From assembly GCF_900198195.1 (NCBI RefSeq), contig NZ_LT899436.1:1529501-1593500 (forward strand): a stretch of 64,000 nucleotides of DNA, read 5' to 3'. The translations under genes and the position numbers were made by a program. This DNA comes from Tenacibaculum jejuense (GTDB taxonomy: Bacteria > Bacteroidota > Bacteroidia > Flavobacteriales > Flavobacteriaceae). Below are positions 8,171 to 16,689 of the stretch, piece after piece (the stretch's first letter is position 1; every line of letters begins with the position of its first letter). The notes under the pieces were generated by a model that saw nothing but the letters and a program-made list of their open reading frames with translations, was not told the origin of the DNA and made no database searches.

Positions 8171-8812
8171 TTATTGTTCCCATTCACTTGGATTCAATCT
8201 CCAATTTCCTAGGGTTTGTAATTCTTTTTGAGTAATATAATTACTTTCTAAAGCTTGTTCTAGTAAATTTTCATAATTACTAAGCGTAGAAAAGTCTAAA
8301 TTATATTCATTGAATGTTTCTTCTGCGATAGAAAATCCGTAAGAAAAAATAGCAACCATACCTTTAACTGTAGCATTAGCTTCCTTTAAAGCTTTAATTG
8401 CGTTTAAACTACTTTTTCCTGTACTTATAAGATCTTCAACAACAACAACATTTTGTCCGCTTTCTAAAAAACCTTCAATTTGATTTTTACGGCCATGTTT
8501 TTTGGGTTCTGGTCTCACATAAACAAAAGGAAGACCTAATTCCTGTGCAACTAATACTCCAATTGCAATGGCACCTGTAGCAACACCTGCGATTACATCT
8601 GGTTTTCCATATTTCTCTTCAATTAATTTCGCTATTTTTTCCTTTAAGAAGTTTCTTACTGGTGGATAAGAGAGTGTTACTCTATTATCACAATAAATTG
8701 GAGATTTCCAACCAGAAGCCCATGTAAAAGGCTCATTTGGACTTAGTTTGATGGCTTTAATCTGCAAAAGAAGTTCAGCAGTTTTTTTTGCAGTATCTTT
8801 GTTTAAAATCAT
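8171..8812 (-). CDS. pyrE: Orotate phosphoribosyltransferase
   Basis: About 213 residues from the Met at 8812. It makes orotidine 5-phosphate from orotate and PRPP in pyrimidine synthesis. Motifs: FTWASGWKSPIYCDNR (N-terminal loop), GVATGAIAIG, VRPEPKKHGRKNQIEG (flexible catalytic loop) and the PRPP loop VVVVEDLISTGKSS. A longer frame opens at 8860, but the extra 16 residues do not resemble PyrE and would overlap the divergent Nudix start. The start codon lies only 7 bp from the Nudix ATG. Confidence 0.95.
   Translation of the reverse strand: MILNKDTAKKTAELLLQIKAIKLSPNEPFTWASGWKSPIYCDNRVTLSYPPVRNFLKEKIAKLIEEKYGKPDVIAGVATGAIAIGVLVAQELGLPFVYVRPEPKKHGRKNQIEGFLESGQNVVVVEDLISTGKSSLNAIKALKEANATVKGMVAIFSYGFSIAEETFNEYNLDFSTLSNYENLLEQALESNYITQKELQTLGNWRLNPSEWEQ
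8794..8801 (+). promoter_or_regulatory. -7 box (TATCTTTG) for the Nudix gene
   Basis: A perfect TAnnTTTG match on the plus strand, lying inside the first codons of pyrE. It would start the Nudix transcript about 12 nt before its ATG. No clear -33 TTTG at the usual distance. Confidence 0.4.
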
Positions 8813-8816
8813 AGCG

Positions 8817-8824
8817 CAAATGTA
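8817..8824 (-). promoter_or_regulatory. -7 box (TACATTTG) for pyrE
   Basis: A perfect TAnnTTTG match on the minus strand that overlaps the Nudix start codon. Transcription would begin within a few bases of the pyrE ATG, giving a leaderless or nearly leaderless mRNA. No clear -33 element. Confidence 0.4.
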
Positions 8825-9425
8825 TAAAGTTTTTGTGAATGATCGACCTATAATATTCACTTCTTCATTAAAAAATGAAGAAAATTATCCTGTGTTAAAA
8901 ATTAAAGATATTGTAATACGCCGTATTATAAATCAGGTAAAAACAGGTAAATTAAAGGGGGTATATCTTTATTCAAAAACTTTAGAGTTAGATTGGCAAT
9001 CTTTTTGCGAAGACTACAATATGATTAAGGCTGGTGGAGGACTAGTTTGCAATCAAAAGAAAGAACTTCTTTTTATTTTCAGAGCAAGAAAATGGGATTT
9101 ACCAAAAGGTAGAATTCATCAAAACGAAAATATAGAAGAAACTGCAATAAGAGAAGTTGAAGAAGAGTGTGGTATTAGTGGCGTGTCAATAAAAAAGTTT
9201 TTACTTAATACATACCATTTCTACTATCACGAGAGAAAATTACGATTGAAAAAGATTTATTGGTATTTAATGTATACAGATTACTCGGGAAAATTAACCC
9301 CATTATCTGAAGAAGGTATTAAAAGAGTACAGTTTAAAAATCCAATACAAGTATCAACAGCTTTACAAAATACGTATGCCAATGTTAGAAGTGTTTTAAA
9401 AGAATATTATAAATTAAAAGAGTGA
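8820..9425 (+). CDS. Nudix hydrolase
   Basis: 201 residues from the ATG at 8820. The central Nudix box is intact: G-R-I-H-Q-N-E-N-I-E-E-T-A-I-R-E-V-E-E-E-C-G-I fits G-x5-E-x7-R-E-U-x-E-E-x-G-U, with WDLPKG just before it. Nudix enzymes cleave nucleoside diphosphates linked to another group; the substrate is not readable. The first 70 residues (MYKVFVNDRPIIFTSS) form an extra N-terminal domain that I associate with flavobacterial Nudix proteins. A longer frame from 8748 would run into pyrE and is rejected. Divergent from pyrE. Confidence 0.88.
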   Translation: MYKVFVNDRPIIFTSSLKNEENYPVLKIKDIVIRRIINQVKTGKLKGVYLYSKTLELDWQSFCEDYNMIKAGGGLVCNQKKELLFIFRARKWDLPKGRIHQNENIEETAIREVEEECGISGVSIKKFLLNTYHFYYHERKLRLKKIYWYLMYTDYSGKLTPLSEEGIKRVQFKNPIQVSTALQNTYANVRSVLKEYYKLKE

Positions 9426-9429
9426 TTTC

Positions 9430-9469
9430 TGACACACTGTCACTAATTTTGATGTATTTCTGTCAAAAT
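9430..9469. promoter_or_regulatory. Palindrome and -7 box upstream of dnaK
   Basis: TGACA-CAC-TGTCA (9430-9442) is a perfect 5-bp inverted repeat, directly followed by TAATTTTG (9444-9451, TAnnTTTG). A second inverted repeat ATTTTGA / TCAAAAT spans 9446-9469. No CIRCE element is present. Reading these as a stress operator-promoter for dnaK is inference. Confidence 0.35.
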
Positions 9470-9550
9470 ATTTCATTTTTTCTAATGGCATAACCTTTGA
9501 CTATTTCTACTCGTAAAATTTAGATTAAAAATAAAATCGATTATAAAGTT

Positions 9551-11464
9551 ATGAGTAAAATTATAGGAATAGATTTAGGTACTACCAACTCATGCGTTTC
9601 TGTAATGGAAGGAAATGAGCCAGTAGTAATTCCTAACTCAGAAGGGAAAAGAACTACACCTTCTGTTGTTGCTTTCGTAGAAGGAGGAGAACGTAAAGTT
9701 GGAGACCCAGCAAAACGTCAGGCAGTAACTAACCCAACAAAAACAGTTTATTCAATTAAGCGTTTTATGGGGAATAAATATTCTGAAAGTTTACGAGAGG
9801 CAGAAAGAGTACCTTATGATGTAGTTAAAGGAGATAACGATACACCTCGTGTAAAGATTGACGATCGTTTGTATACACCGCAAGAAATTTCTGCAATGGT
9901 GTTACAAAAAATGAAAAAAACTGCTGAAGACTACTTAGGTCAAGATGTAGCCGAAGCAGTTATTACTGTACCAGCATATTTTAACGATGCTCAGCGTCAA
10001 GCGACAAAAGAAGCAGGAGAAATTGCAGGATTAAAAGTTCGTCGTATTATCAATGAACCTACGGCAGCTGCATTAGCTTACGGATTAGATAAAGCTGATT
10101 CTGACAAGAAAATAGTAGTATTTGATTTTGGTGGAGGTACGCATGACGTTTCTATTTTAGAATTAGGAGACGGAGTATTTGAGGTATTAGCTACTGATGG
10201 AGATACACACTTAGGAGGTGACGATGTTGATGAAAAAATTATCAACTGGTTAGCAGATGAGTTTAACGCTGAAGAGAATATGGATTTACGTAAAGATCCT
10301 ATGGCGTTACAACGTTTAAAGGAAGCTGCAGAGAAAGCTAAGATTGAATTATCTAGTACAACTTCTACAGAGATTAACTTACCATATATCACAGCTACAG
10401 CTAGTGGACCAAAACACTTAGTTAGAACATTAAGTAGAGCTAAATTTGAGCAGTTAATCGACGATTTAGTAAAAAGAACTATTGAACCATGTCAAACAGC
10501 ATTAAAGAATGCAGATTTAAGTACTTCTGATATTGATGAAGTTATTTTAGTTGGTGGTTCAACTCGTATTCCTGCAATTCAAGAAGCTGTTGAAAAATTC
10601 TTCGGAAAAGCACCAAGTAAAGGAGTAAATCCAGACGAAGTAGTTTCTTTAGGAGCTGCAATTCAAGGTGGAGTTTTAACAGGAGACGTTAAAGATGTAT
10701 TATTATTAGATGTTACACCTTTATCTTTAGGAATTGAGACTATGGGTAATGTATTTACCAAGTTAATTGAGGCGAATACAACAATACCAACTAAGAAGTC
10801 ACAAGTATTCTCTACAGCAGCAGATAACCAACCATCTGTTGAGATCCATGTATTACAAGGAGAGAGAGCAATGGCTGCAGATAACAAAACTATTGGTCGT
10901 TTCCATTTAGATGGTATTCCACCAGCACAAAGAGGAGTTCCTCAAATTGAGGTGACTTTCGATATCGATGCGAATGGTATTATTAATGTTTCTGCAAAAG
11001 ATAAAGGAACTAATAAAGAGCAAAATATTCGTATTGAAGCTTCTTCAGGATTAACTGATGAAGAAATCCAAAAGATGAAAGCTGATGCTGAAGCTAATGC
11101 TGAAGCAGATGCAAAAGCTAAAGAAAGTATTGATAAGATCAACGGAGCTGATTCAATGATCTTCCAAACTGAAAAGCAATTAAAAGAATTTGGAGATAAA
11201 TTATCAGCTGATAAAAAAGCTCCAATCGAGTCTGCTTTAGAAGAGTTGAAGAAAGCACACGAAAGCAAAGATTTAGCTCAAATTGACGCTGCAATGGAGA
11301 AAATCAATGAAGCTTGGAAAGTTGCTTCTGAAGAAATGTATGCTGCACAGCAACAAGCTGGAGGTGCTGCAGGTGGACCACAACCAGGTGCAGATGCAGG
11401 AGCAGGTCAAGCAGGTGATGCAAACGATAATGTTGAAGACGTAGACTTCGAAGAAGTGAAGTAA
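9551..11464 (+). CDS. dnaK: Molecular chaperone DnaK (Hsp70)
   Basis: A 637-residue Hsp70. The N-terminal ATPase domain shows [43 protein letters not shown] and [13 protein letters not shown]; the substrate domain shows [16 protein letters not shown]; the helical lid follows, and a Gly/Ala-rich tail ends in the typical acidic EDVDFEEVK. It folds nascent and stressed proteins with DnaJ and GrpE, neither of which is encoded nearby. A 120-bp leader with a palindrome precedes it and a terminator follows. Confidence 0.99.
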   Translation: MSKIIGIDLGTTNSCVSVMEGNEPVVIPNSEGKRTTPSVVAFVEGGERKVGDPAKRQAVTNPTKTVYSIKRFMGNKYSESLREAERVPYDVVKGDNDTPRVKIDDRLYTPQEISAMVLQKMKKTAEDYLGQDVAEAVITVPAYFNDAQRQATKEAGEIAGLKVRRIINEPTAAALAYGLDKADSDKKIVVFDFGGGTHDVSILELGDGVFEVLATDGDTHLGGDDVDEKIINWLADEFNAEENMDLRKDPMALQRLKEAAEKAKIELSSTTSTEINLPYITATASGPKHLVRTLSRAKFEQLIDDLVKRTIEPCQTALKNADLSTSDIDEVILVGGSTRIPAIQEAVEKFFGKAPSKGVNPDEVVSLGAAIQGGVLTGDVKDVLLLDVTPLSLGIETMGNVFTKLIEANTTIPTKKSQVFSTAADNQPSVEIHVLQGERAMAADNKTIGRFHLDGIPPAQRGVPQIEVTFDIDANGIINVSAKDKGTNKEQNIRIEASSGLTDEEIQKMKADAEANAEADAKAKESIDKINGADSMIFQTEKQLKEFGDKLSADKKAPIESALEELKKAHESKDLAQIDAAMEKINEAWKVASEEMYAAQQQAGGAAGGPQPGADAGAGQAGDANDNVEDVDFEEVK

Positions 11465-11485
11465 TTCACCATTTCATATCATATT

Positions 11486-11523
11486 AAAACCAGTTTTACT
11501 TTTGTAAAGCTGGTTTTTGTTTT
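11486..11523 (+). terminator. Intrinsic terminator after dnaK
   Basis: Stem AAAACCAG / CTGGTTTT (11486-11493 / 11510-11517) followed by TTTGTTTTTC on the plus strand, 22 bp past the dnaK stop. Confidence 0.8.
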
Positions 11524-11621
11524 TCTGGAAGAGTTTTAGGTTGATTAGGAAGTTCATCACGCCAACAAATTTTTTTATTGACTTCAGTTTTCTTACTTTG
11601 TGATGAATAGAAAATGATTTA

Positions 11622-14540
11622 ATGCATATTTTAAGGAAGATATTACTCTTGTTTCTTATTAATATTTCTACGGCGATACAGGCTCAACACCCAGTATTCA
11701 CGAAACTTTCAGAAAAAGACGGACTTCCGGATGTAGAATTTTATGATGTTTTAGAAGATCGTAAAGGATTTATATGGCTGGCTGCTGATAAAGGTTTATT
11801 TCGGTATGATGGTAAAGAGTTTAAAAATTACTCGCATCCAGATAAGAGAGGGCTTTCCGTGTTTGGTTTGAAATTAGATAAGGAAGGAAGAGTGTGGTGT
11901 AATAATATTTCTGGACAGTTTTTTTATATTGAAAATGATACACTACAATTGTTTATTGATATTAAAGATCAGCTAAAAAATGAATTGACGAGTTTTTATT
12001 TTTACAAAGAGAATCTTGTAATTCATCATTTTAGAGAGGTTATGATCGTAGACCTTAAAAGTAAAAAGCAGATAAAGCGGATAAGAGATAATGATAAAAC
12101 GATATTTACTTTTATTGCTAATGACAGTCTTTTTTATACTATAGAAAATAAAAAATATGTAACAACAACAGGAGAATCATTTGCTTTAAATCAAGTCTAT
12201 AAAAACTTACATACTGATCTTTACAATGTAAGCTGGAAATTATTTTCTTTTAAAGACAAAAGGATATTCTTGGCCCGAGAGGATATATCTAAAAGAGGTA
12301 AGATAAAAGGAAATACAATGGTAGAGGAAAAGAAAGATAATCTTATCCAAATACAATTGCCTAATACCATGACGGATATTCCGTTAATTAACTATTATAG
12401 ATATGAAAATTTAATATGGTTCGCTACTGAGAATGGTGTATTTGTATGTAGTTATGATAATTATAAATTCACGATTAGAGATCACTTTTTTAAAGGAGAG
12501 AAAATCAGTAAAATCATTAAAGACAAAAATAATAACTACTGGTTTACCACATTAAATAACGGGATTTACATTATTCCGAATATTCACTTAAAGGAGTTTA
12601 AAATAGATGCAAATAACATTAATGTAACTGCTATAAGTAAAATAGCAAAGGATAAGATTATTTTTGGAACTTCCGAAGGAACATTAGAGGTTTTTGATAC
12701 CAATACATCTGAAAGAATTCGATTAGAACATAACAAGAAAGAAAAAGTTTTTGCTATAACACCAGTCAACAAAGATAAAGCTGTTATATCCTTGAAAGGC
12801 TTTACATTATTACTAGATCTAAAGGATTTTACTCATGAAAATATTTCAAGTAAACTTTTTCCAGGAGTCAAAGATTTCTCAGTTGTAGCAGAGAATAAGT
12901 TATTGTTAGCTTGCTATAATTCAGCACTGGAAGTATCTTTTAATCATCCAAAGAACAAAGTAATTCAATTAGGTAATAAACGTTCTTACACAGCGCATTA
13001 TAGTTCTTTTAATGAAAGAAGATATATAGGTTATGTTGATGGTATACGAGCTTACGATGAAAATCTAAATGAAATAAAGATTTTAAATGAAAGCAAAGAA
13101 ATATTTACTACGGATATAACAGAAACAAAAGACGGAACCGTATGGTTATCGACTTTCAAAAAAGGCATTTTTGGTGTAAGAGGCGACAGCATTTATATCA
13201 ACTACAATACTAATAATGGACTATTATCAAATTTAACAAGTAAGGTTGAAGGAGATGGAGATAATTTATGGATTGCTACTAATAATGGTATTCAAGTGTT
13301 TAATACAAAAACTAAAAAGTTTAAAAACTTAACTCGTCAAGACGGAATTAACACTTACAACATATCTGGGATCATTCCTTTTAAAAACAAATTATTTTTC
13401 AGTTCTAACAGAGGAGTTTTTCAAGTAGACAAAGAGAAAGTTTTTAAGGAAAAAGAAAATTTAAGTTTTTATTTCACGAAAGTTTTAGTGAATGATACTA
13501 TTGTAAAACTCAAAAAACATTATAAGTTTAATCATAATGAAAATAAGCTAGAATTTAATTTTCATAATAATGGTTTTTTATCTCAGGAAAATGTTCAATA
13601 CGCATATAAATTATCAAAAGGAAAAGAAGAAAATAAGTGGAATATATTAGATAAAAATATAAGTCAAGTAACATTTAATAATCTTGCTCCAGGAAGTTAT
13701 ATTTTTGATTTAAAAGCCACAGCTTTAGATGATACTAATCATGAGTTTTTAAAAACGGTACGATTTACAATAGCATTACCGTTTTATAAAGAATGGTGGT
13801 TTATATTCTCAATATTTGTATTGTTTGTTTCAATATTGTGGTATCGTTTTTATAAAAGACTAGAAAATATAAAACGAAAACAAGAAGTAGCATTAGAAAA
13901 AGAAAGACTACAAAAAGAATTAGTTTCTACAAAACTAGAAACTTTAAGGTCTCAGATGAATCCCCATTTTACATTTAATGCGTTAAATTCTATTCAAAAT
14001 TTAATTTTAAAAAACGACAAGCAAGAAGCCTATAATTACTTAACTAAATTTTCAACTTTAATCCGTGAAAATCTACATTTGAGCACACAGGATTTTGTTG
14101 TTTTTGAACAAGAATTATCACTAATCAATAGATATTTAGAGCTAGAAAAATTACGTTTTAAAGATAGTTTTGTATACCATATAATTGTTGGAGAAAATGT
14201 AGAAGAAATTAAAATTCCAACTATGATCATACAACCTTATGTTGAAAATGCAATTAAACATGGATTGCTACATAAAAAATCAGGTGTTAAAAAAATTAGA
14301 ATTGAATTTTCTCTTGAAGAAGGTGTTTTGGTTAGCAAAATTATAGATAATGGAATTGGTATAGAGAGATCTAAAGAAATTAAAGAAGTCAACAACATAA
14401 AAAGGAAATCGTTCTCAACAAAATCAATTCAAGAAAGATTATCGTTTTTAAGAGACTATTATAAAACAGATATAGGAGTTGAGTATCCAGAGGTAGAGAT
14501 AGGTACTACAGTAATTATTAAAATTCCATATTTACTTTAG
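11622..14540 (+). CDS. Periplasmic beta-propeller sensor histidine kinase (LytS type)
   Basis: A 972-residue sensor. Signal peptide (about 1-21, cut after STAIQAQ), then two-component propeller repeats with the typical GFIWLAADKGLFRYDG, NNYWFTTLNNGIYII and DNLWIATNNGIQVFN blades, a Y_Y_Y-like domain near 640-715, one membrane segment (about 725-745), a coiled coil, and a His_kinase domain: SQMNPHFTFNALNSIQNLIL (phospho-His near 780), ENAIKHGLLHKK and IDNGIGIE. The receiver is a separate protein, probably the LytTR regulator downstream. The kinase half is closely related to the disrupted kinase that follows. An 8-bp inverted repeat (TTCATCAC at 11553, GTGATGAA at 11600) lies just upstream. Confidence 0.9.
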   Translation: MHILRKILLLFLINISTAIQAQHPVFTKLSEKDGLPDVEFYDVLEDRKGFIWLAADKGLFRYDGKEFKNYSHPDKRGLSVFGLKLDKEGRVWCNNISGQFFYIENDTLQLFIDIKDQLKNELTSFYFYKENLVIHHFREVMIVDLKSKKQIKRIRDNDKTIFTFIANDSLFYTIENKKYVTTTGESFALNQVYKNLHTDLYNVSWKLFSFKDKRIFLAREDISKRGKIKGNTMVEEKKDNLIQIQLPNTMTDIPLINYYRYENLIWFATENGVFVCSYDNYKFTIRDHFFKGEKISKIIKDKNNNYWFTTLNNGIYIIPNIHLKEFKIDANNINVTAISKIAKDKIIFGTSEGTLEVFDTNTSERIRLEHNKKEKVFAITPVNKDKAVISLKGFTLLLDLKDFTHENISSKLFPGVKDFSVVAENKLLLACYNSALEVSFNHPKNKVIQLGNKRSYTAHYSSFNERRYIGYVDGIRAYDENLNEIKILNESKEIFTTDITETKDGTVWLSTFKKGIFGVRGDSIYINYNTNNGLLSNLTSKVEGDGDNLWIATNNGIQVFNTKTKKFKNLTRQDGINTYNISGIIPFKNKLFFSSNRGVFQVDKEKVFKEKENLSFYFTKVLVNDTIVKLKKHYKFNHNENKLEFNFHNNGFLSQENVQYAYKLSKGKEENKWNILDKNISQVTFNNLAPGSYIFDLKATALDDTNHEFLKTVRFTIALPFYKEWWFIFSIFVLFVSILWYRFYKRLENIKRKQEVALEKERLQKELVSTKLETLRSQMNPHFTFNALNSIQNLILKNDKQEAYNYLTKFSTLIRENLHLSTQDFVVFEQELSLINRYLELEKLRFKDSFVYHIIVGENVEEIKIPTMIIQPYVENAIKHGLLHKKSGVKKIRIEFSLEEGVLVSKIIDNGIGIERSKEIKEVNNIKRKSFSTKSIQERLSFLRDYYKTDIGVEYPEVEIGTTVIIKIPYLL

Positions 14541-14564
14541 GTTTTAAATTTATAAAAAAGTACG

Positions 14565-14590
14565 TTCGGAAATTTTTTTTAACCGGATGG
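14565..14590 (+). promoter_or_regulatory. Candidate LytTR-regulator site upstream of the second kinase gene
   Basis: TTCGGAAAT at 14565-14573 followed by a second CGG 17 bp after the first. The same arrangement, at almost the same distance from the start codon, occurs upstream of the adhesin gene (16617-16638). Binding by the LytTR protein encoded between them is inference. Confidence 0.35.
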
Positions 14591-14639
14591 AAGTTTTTCT
14601 TAAATTTCTACTCCATTTTATTGGTAATTGTGGTTACCA

Positions 14640-15858
14640 ATGATAAAAACCCTTAAAAAATATATTTATAACCAAGATACAAGTTTAAATAGATTAGACT
14701 CAAAACGAGTTACTACTTTAAACTTCTGTAGTTTAATGGTTGTTTTAGATATTTTATTTTTTACTTTAAAGCGATATATAGAGCATACACTCGATGAAAA
14801 AATAATAATCAATTATTTTTTTTATTTATTGTTATTTATTTTTGTAATTACACTTCAAAAGTTAAAGTTTTATGTAGCTGCAAGAGTAGTATTTATGCTT
14901 TCATTCACAGTTTCTGTGTATGGATTAACTCATTACTTGTTTGAATATGAAAATACAGAGTACAATTATTTAGCCCTACCAATTTTAGCTTTATTTTTTT
15001 TTGATAAAAAGTGGATTCATTATACCGTTTTAATAAGTTCGGTTTTCTTGTTTTTTATACCCTATTACATTACTAATAAGAGGAACATAGATAATTTTGT
15101 GCCTGAAGAAAAGATATTTCTTTTTGTGTTATTATTTTTAGTTGTAAATTTTTTTAAAAATTTAAATCAATCTAATGAAAAGAAGCTAGAACAAGCATAT
15201 TTAGAGTTAGAGGAGAAAAGAAAGAACGAGTTAGCACATTTACAATTAAAATCGCTAAAAGCACAGATGAACCCACATTTTATGTTTAATGCGATGAACT
15301 CTATTCAAAATTTGATTTTAAAAGGAGATAAACATAAAGCATATGATTATTTAACAAAATTTGCTTCTTTGATTAGAGAGAACTTAAATATGAGTGAAAA
15401 AAAGTTTTGTTTCTTTTCATGAAGAATTATTATTATTAGAAAAGTATTTAGAGCTAGAGGAATTAAGATTTAGAGGTAATTTTGAATATAAGATTATCAT
15501 AGAAAATGAAAAAGAGGCTATAAAAATACCTTCCATGATTATTCAACCATTTGTAGAGAATGCAATTAAACATGGTTTACTTCACAAAAAAAACGGAGTG
15601 AAAAAACTAACTTTACATTTCTTGATCAAAGAAGTCTTAGAATGTGTGATAATAGATAACGGAATAGGAATTATGGCTTCAAGAAAAATTAATGAACAAA
15701 ACAAAGTAGCAAAGGTTTCATTATCCACAAATTTAATACAAGATAGGTTGCTATTGTTAAAAGATTATTATAAAACTGATATCGGTTTTCACTATGAAAA
15801 AGTAAACGAAGGAACTAAAGTAAAAATAAAAATACCTTACATAATAGATCATGAATAA
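14640..15858 (+). pseudogene. LytS-type membrane histidine kinase, frameshifted
   Basis: Two frames together encode one kinase. The first (ATG 14640 to a stop at 15422) gives about six membrane segments, a coiled coil and KAQMNPHFMFNAMNSIQNLIL, and stops after NMSEKKFCFFS. The second frame (open from about 15394 to 15858) continues with VSFHEELLLLEKYLELEELRF, ENAIKHGLLHKKNG and IDNGIGI. Comparison with the intact kinase upstream (LSTQDFVVFEQEL) shows that removing one A from the A7 run at 15397-15403 restores the frame exactly. It overlaps the regulator gene by 8 bp. It could be a real pseudogene, a phase-variable tract, slippage-corrected, or a sequencing error. Confidence 0.85.
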
Positions 15859-16591
15859 AGTAAAGGCAATATTAGTAGATGATGAGTTAAATGCTAGAGA
15901 AAATTTACGATATTTATTACATGATTTTTGCAGTGAGGTAACAGTGGTATCAGAAGCTTCAAATATAGATGATGCAGTACGTTTAATAGAAAAAGAAAAA
16001 CCAGATTTAGTTTTTCTAGATATTGAAATGCCTGAGAAGAATGGTTTTCAAATTTTTAATGAATTCGATAAGATAGATTTTCAAGTCATATTTGTTACTG
16101 CTTACGATCATTATGCGATTAAGGCTTTTCAAGTTGCAGCTATAGATTATTTATTAAAACCAATAGATATATCTTTACTTCAAAACGCAGTTAAAAAAGC
16201 GATATTTCGTATAGAACAGAATACAAAGGATTCAAGAATAAAAATACTTCAGGAAAATAGAAAGAGTCTTCAAAAAATAGCAATTCCTTATAAGAATGAT
16301 TATGCCATTATCGCTATTGAAGATATTATTTGTATACAAGCAGACAGAATGTATGCAATTATACATACTATTAAAAATAGAACGTATGTAGCGTCAAAAA
16401 AATTGAATTATTATGAGAATTTATTTCAAGAGGAAGAAGCTTTTGTAAGAGTTCATAGATCGTGGATGGTCAATACAAATCATATTCTAATTTACTCTAA
16501 AAGAGAGCGTCAGCTAAAGTTAACTAACGAAAAGCTAATACCAGTTAGCAAAGGCTATAAAGAATCTTTCGAAACTTCATTTACTTCATAA
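15851..16591 (+). CDS. LytTR-family response regulator
   Basis: 246 residues. Receiver domain (1-120) with the acidic pair Asp10-Asp11, phospho-acceptor Asp57 in LVFLDIEMPEKNG, Thr in FVTAYDHYA, and Lys in YLLKPID. A LytTR DNA-binding domain follows (about 145-246): IAIEDIICIQADRMYAII and FVRVHRSWMVNTNHI. LytTR domains bind pairs of short direct repeats. The ATG overlaps the kinase gene by 8 bp, so they are translationally coupled. The likely inputs are the two LytS-type kinases just upstream. Confidence 0.93.
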   Translation: MNKVKAILVDDELNARENLRYLLHDFCSEVTVVSEASNIDDAVRLIEKEKPDLVFLDIEMPEKNGFQIFNEFDKIDFQVIFVTAYDHYAIKAFQVAAIDYLLKPIDISLLQNAVKKAIFRIEQNTKDSRIKILQENRKSLQKIAIPYKNDYAIIAIEDIICIQADRMYAIIHTIKNRTYVASKKLNYYENLFQEEEAFVRVHRSWMVNTNHILIYSKRERQLKLTNEKLIPVSKGYKESFETSFTS

Positions 16592-16616
16592 GTATTTAGG
16601 AAATAATATATATTCA

Positions 16617-16638
16617 TTCGGAAATAAAATGCTGACGG
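16617..16638 (+). promoter_or_regulatory. Candidate LytTR-regulator site upstream of the adhesin gene
   Basis: TTCGGAAAT at 16617-16625 and a second CGG at 16636-16638, spaced 17 bp first CGG to second. It matches the element upstream of the second kinase gene and lies 73 bp before the adhesin ATG (75 bp in the kinase case). Confidence 0.35.
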
Positions 16639-16689
16639 TGTAAAATTAGGAGTGTTTTTTTGTGTCATAATTATATAATCATAAAAGTT

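Noticed and set aside
8813..8860. Longer start for PyrE at 8860
   Set aside because: The extra 16 residues do not match PyrE and would overlap the Nudix start; the Met at 8812 fits the family N-terminus.
15394..15410. Programmed -1 frameshift at the A-run in the LytS gene
   Set aside because: The frame change needed is +1 (one extra base), not -1, so the classic slippery-site mechanism does not fit; treated as a frameshift or transcript slippage.
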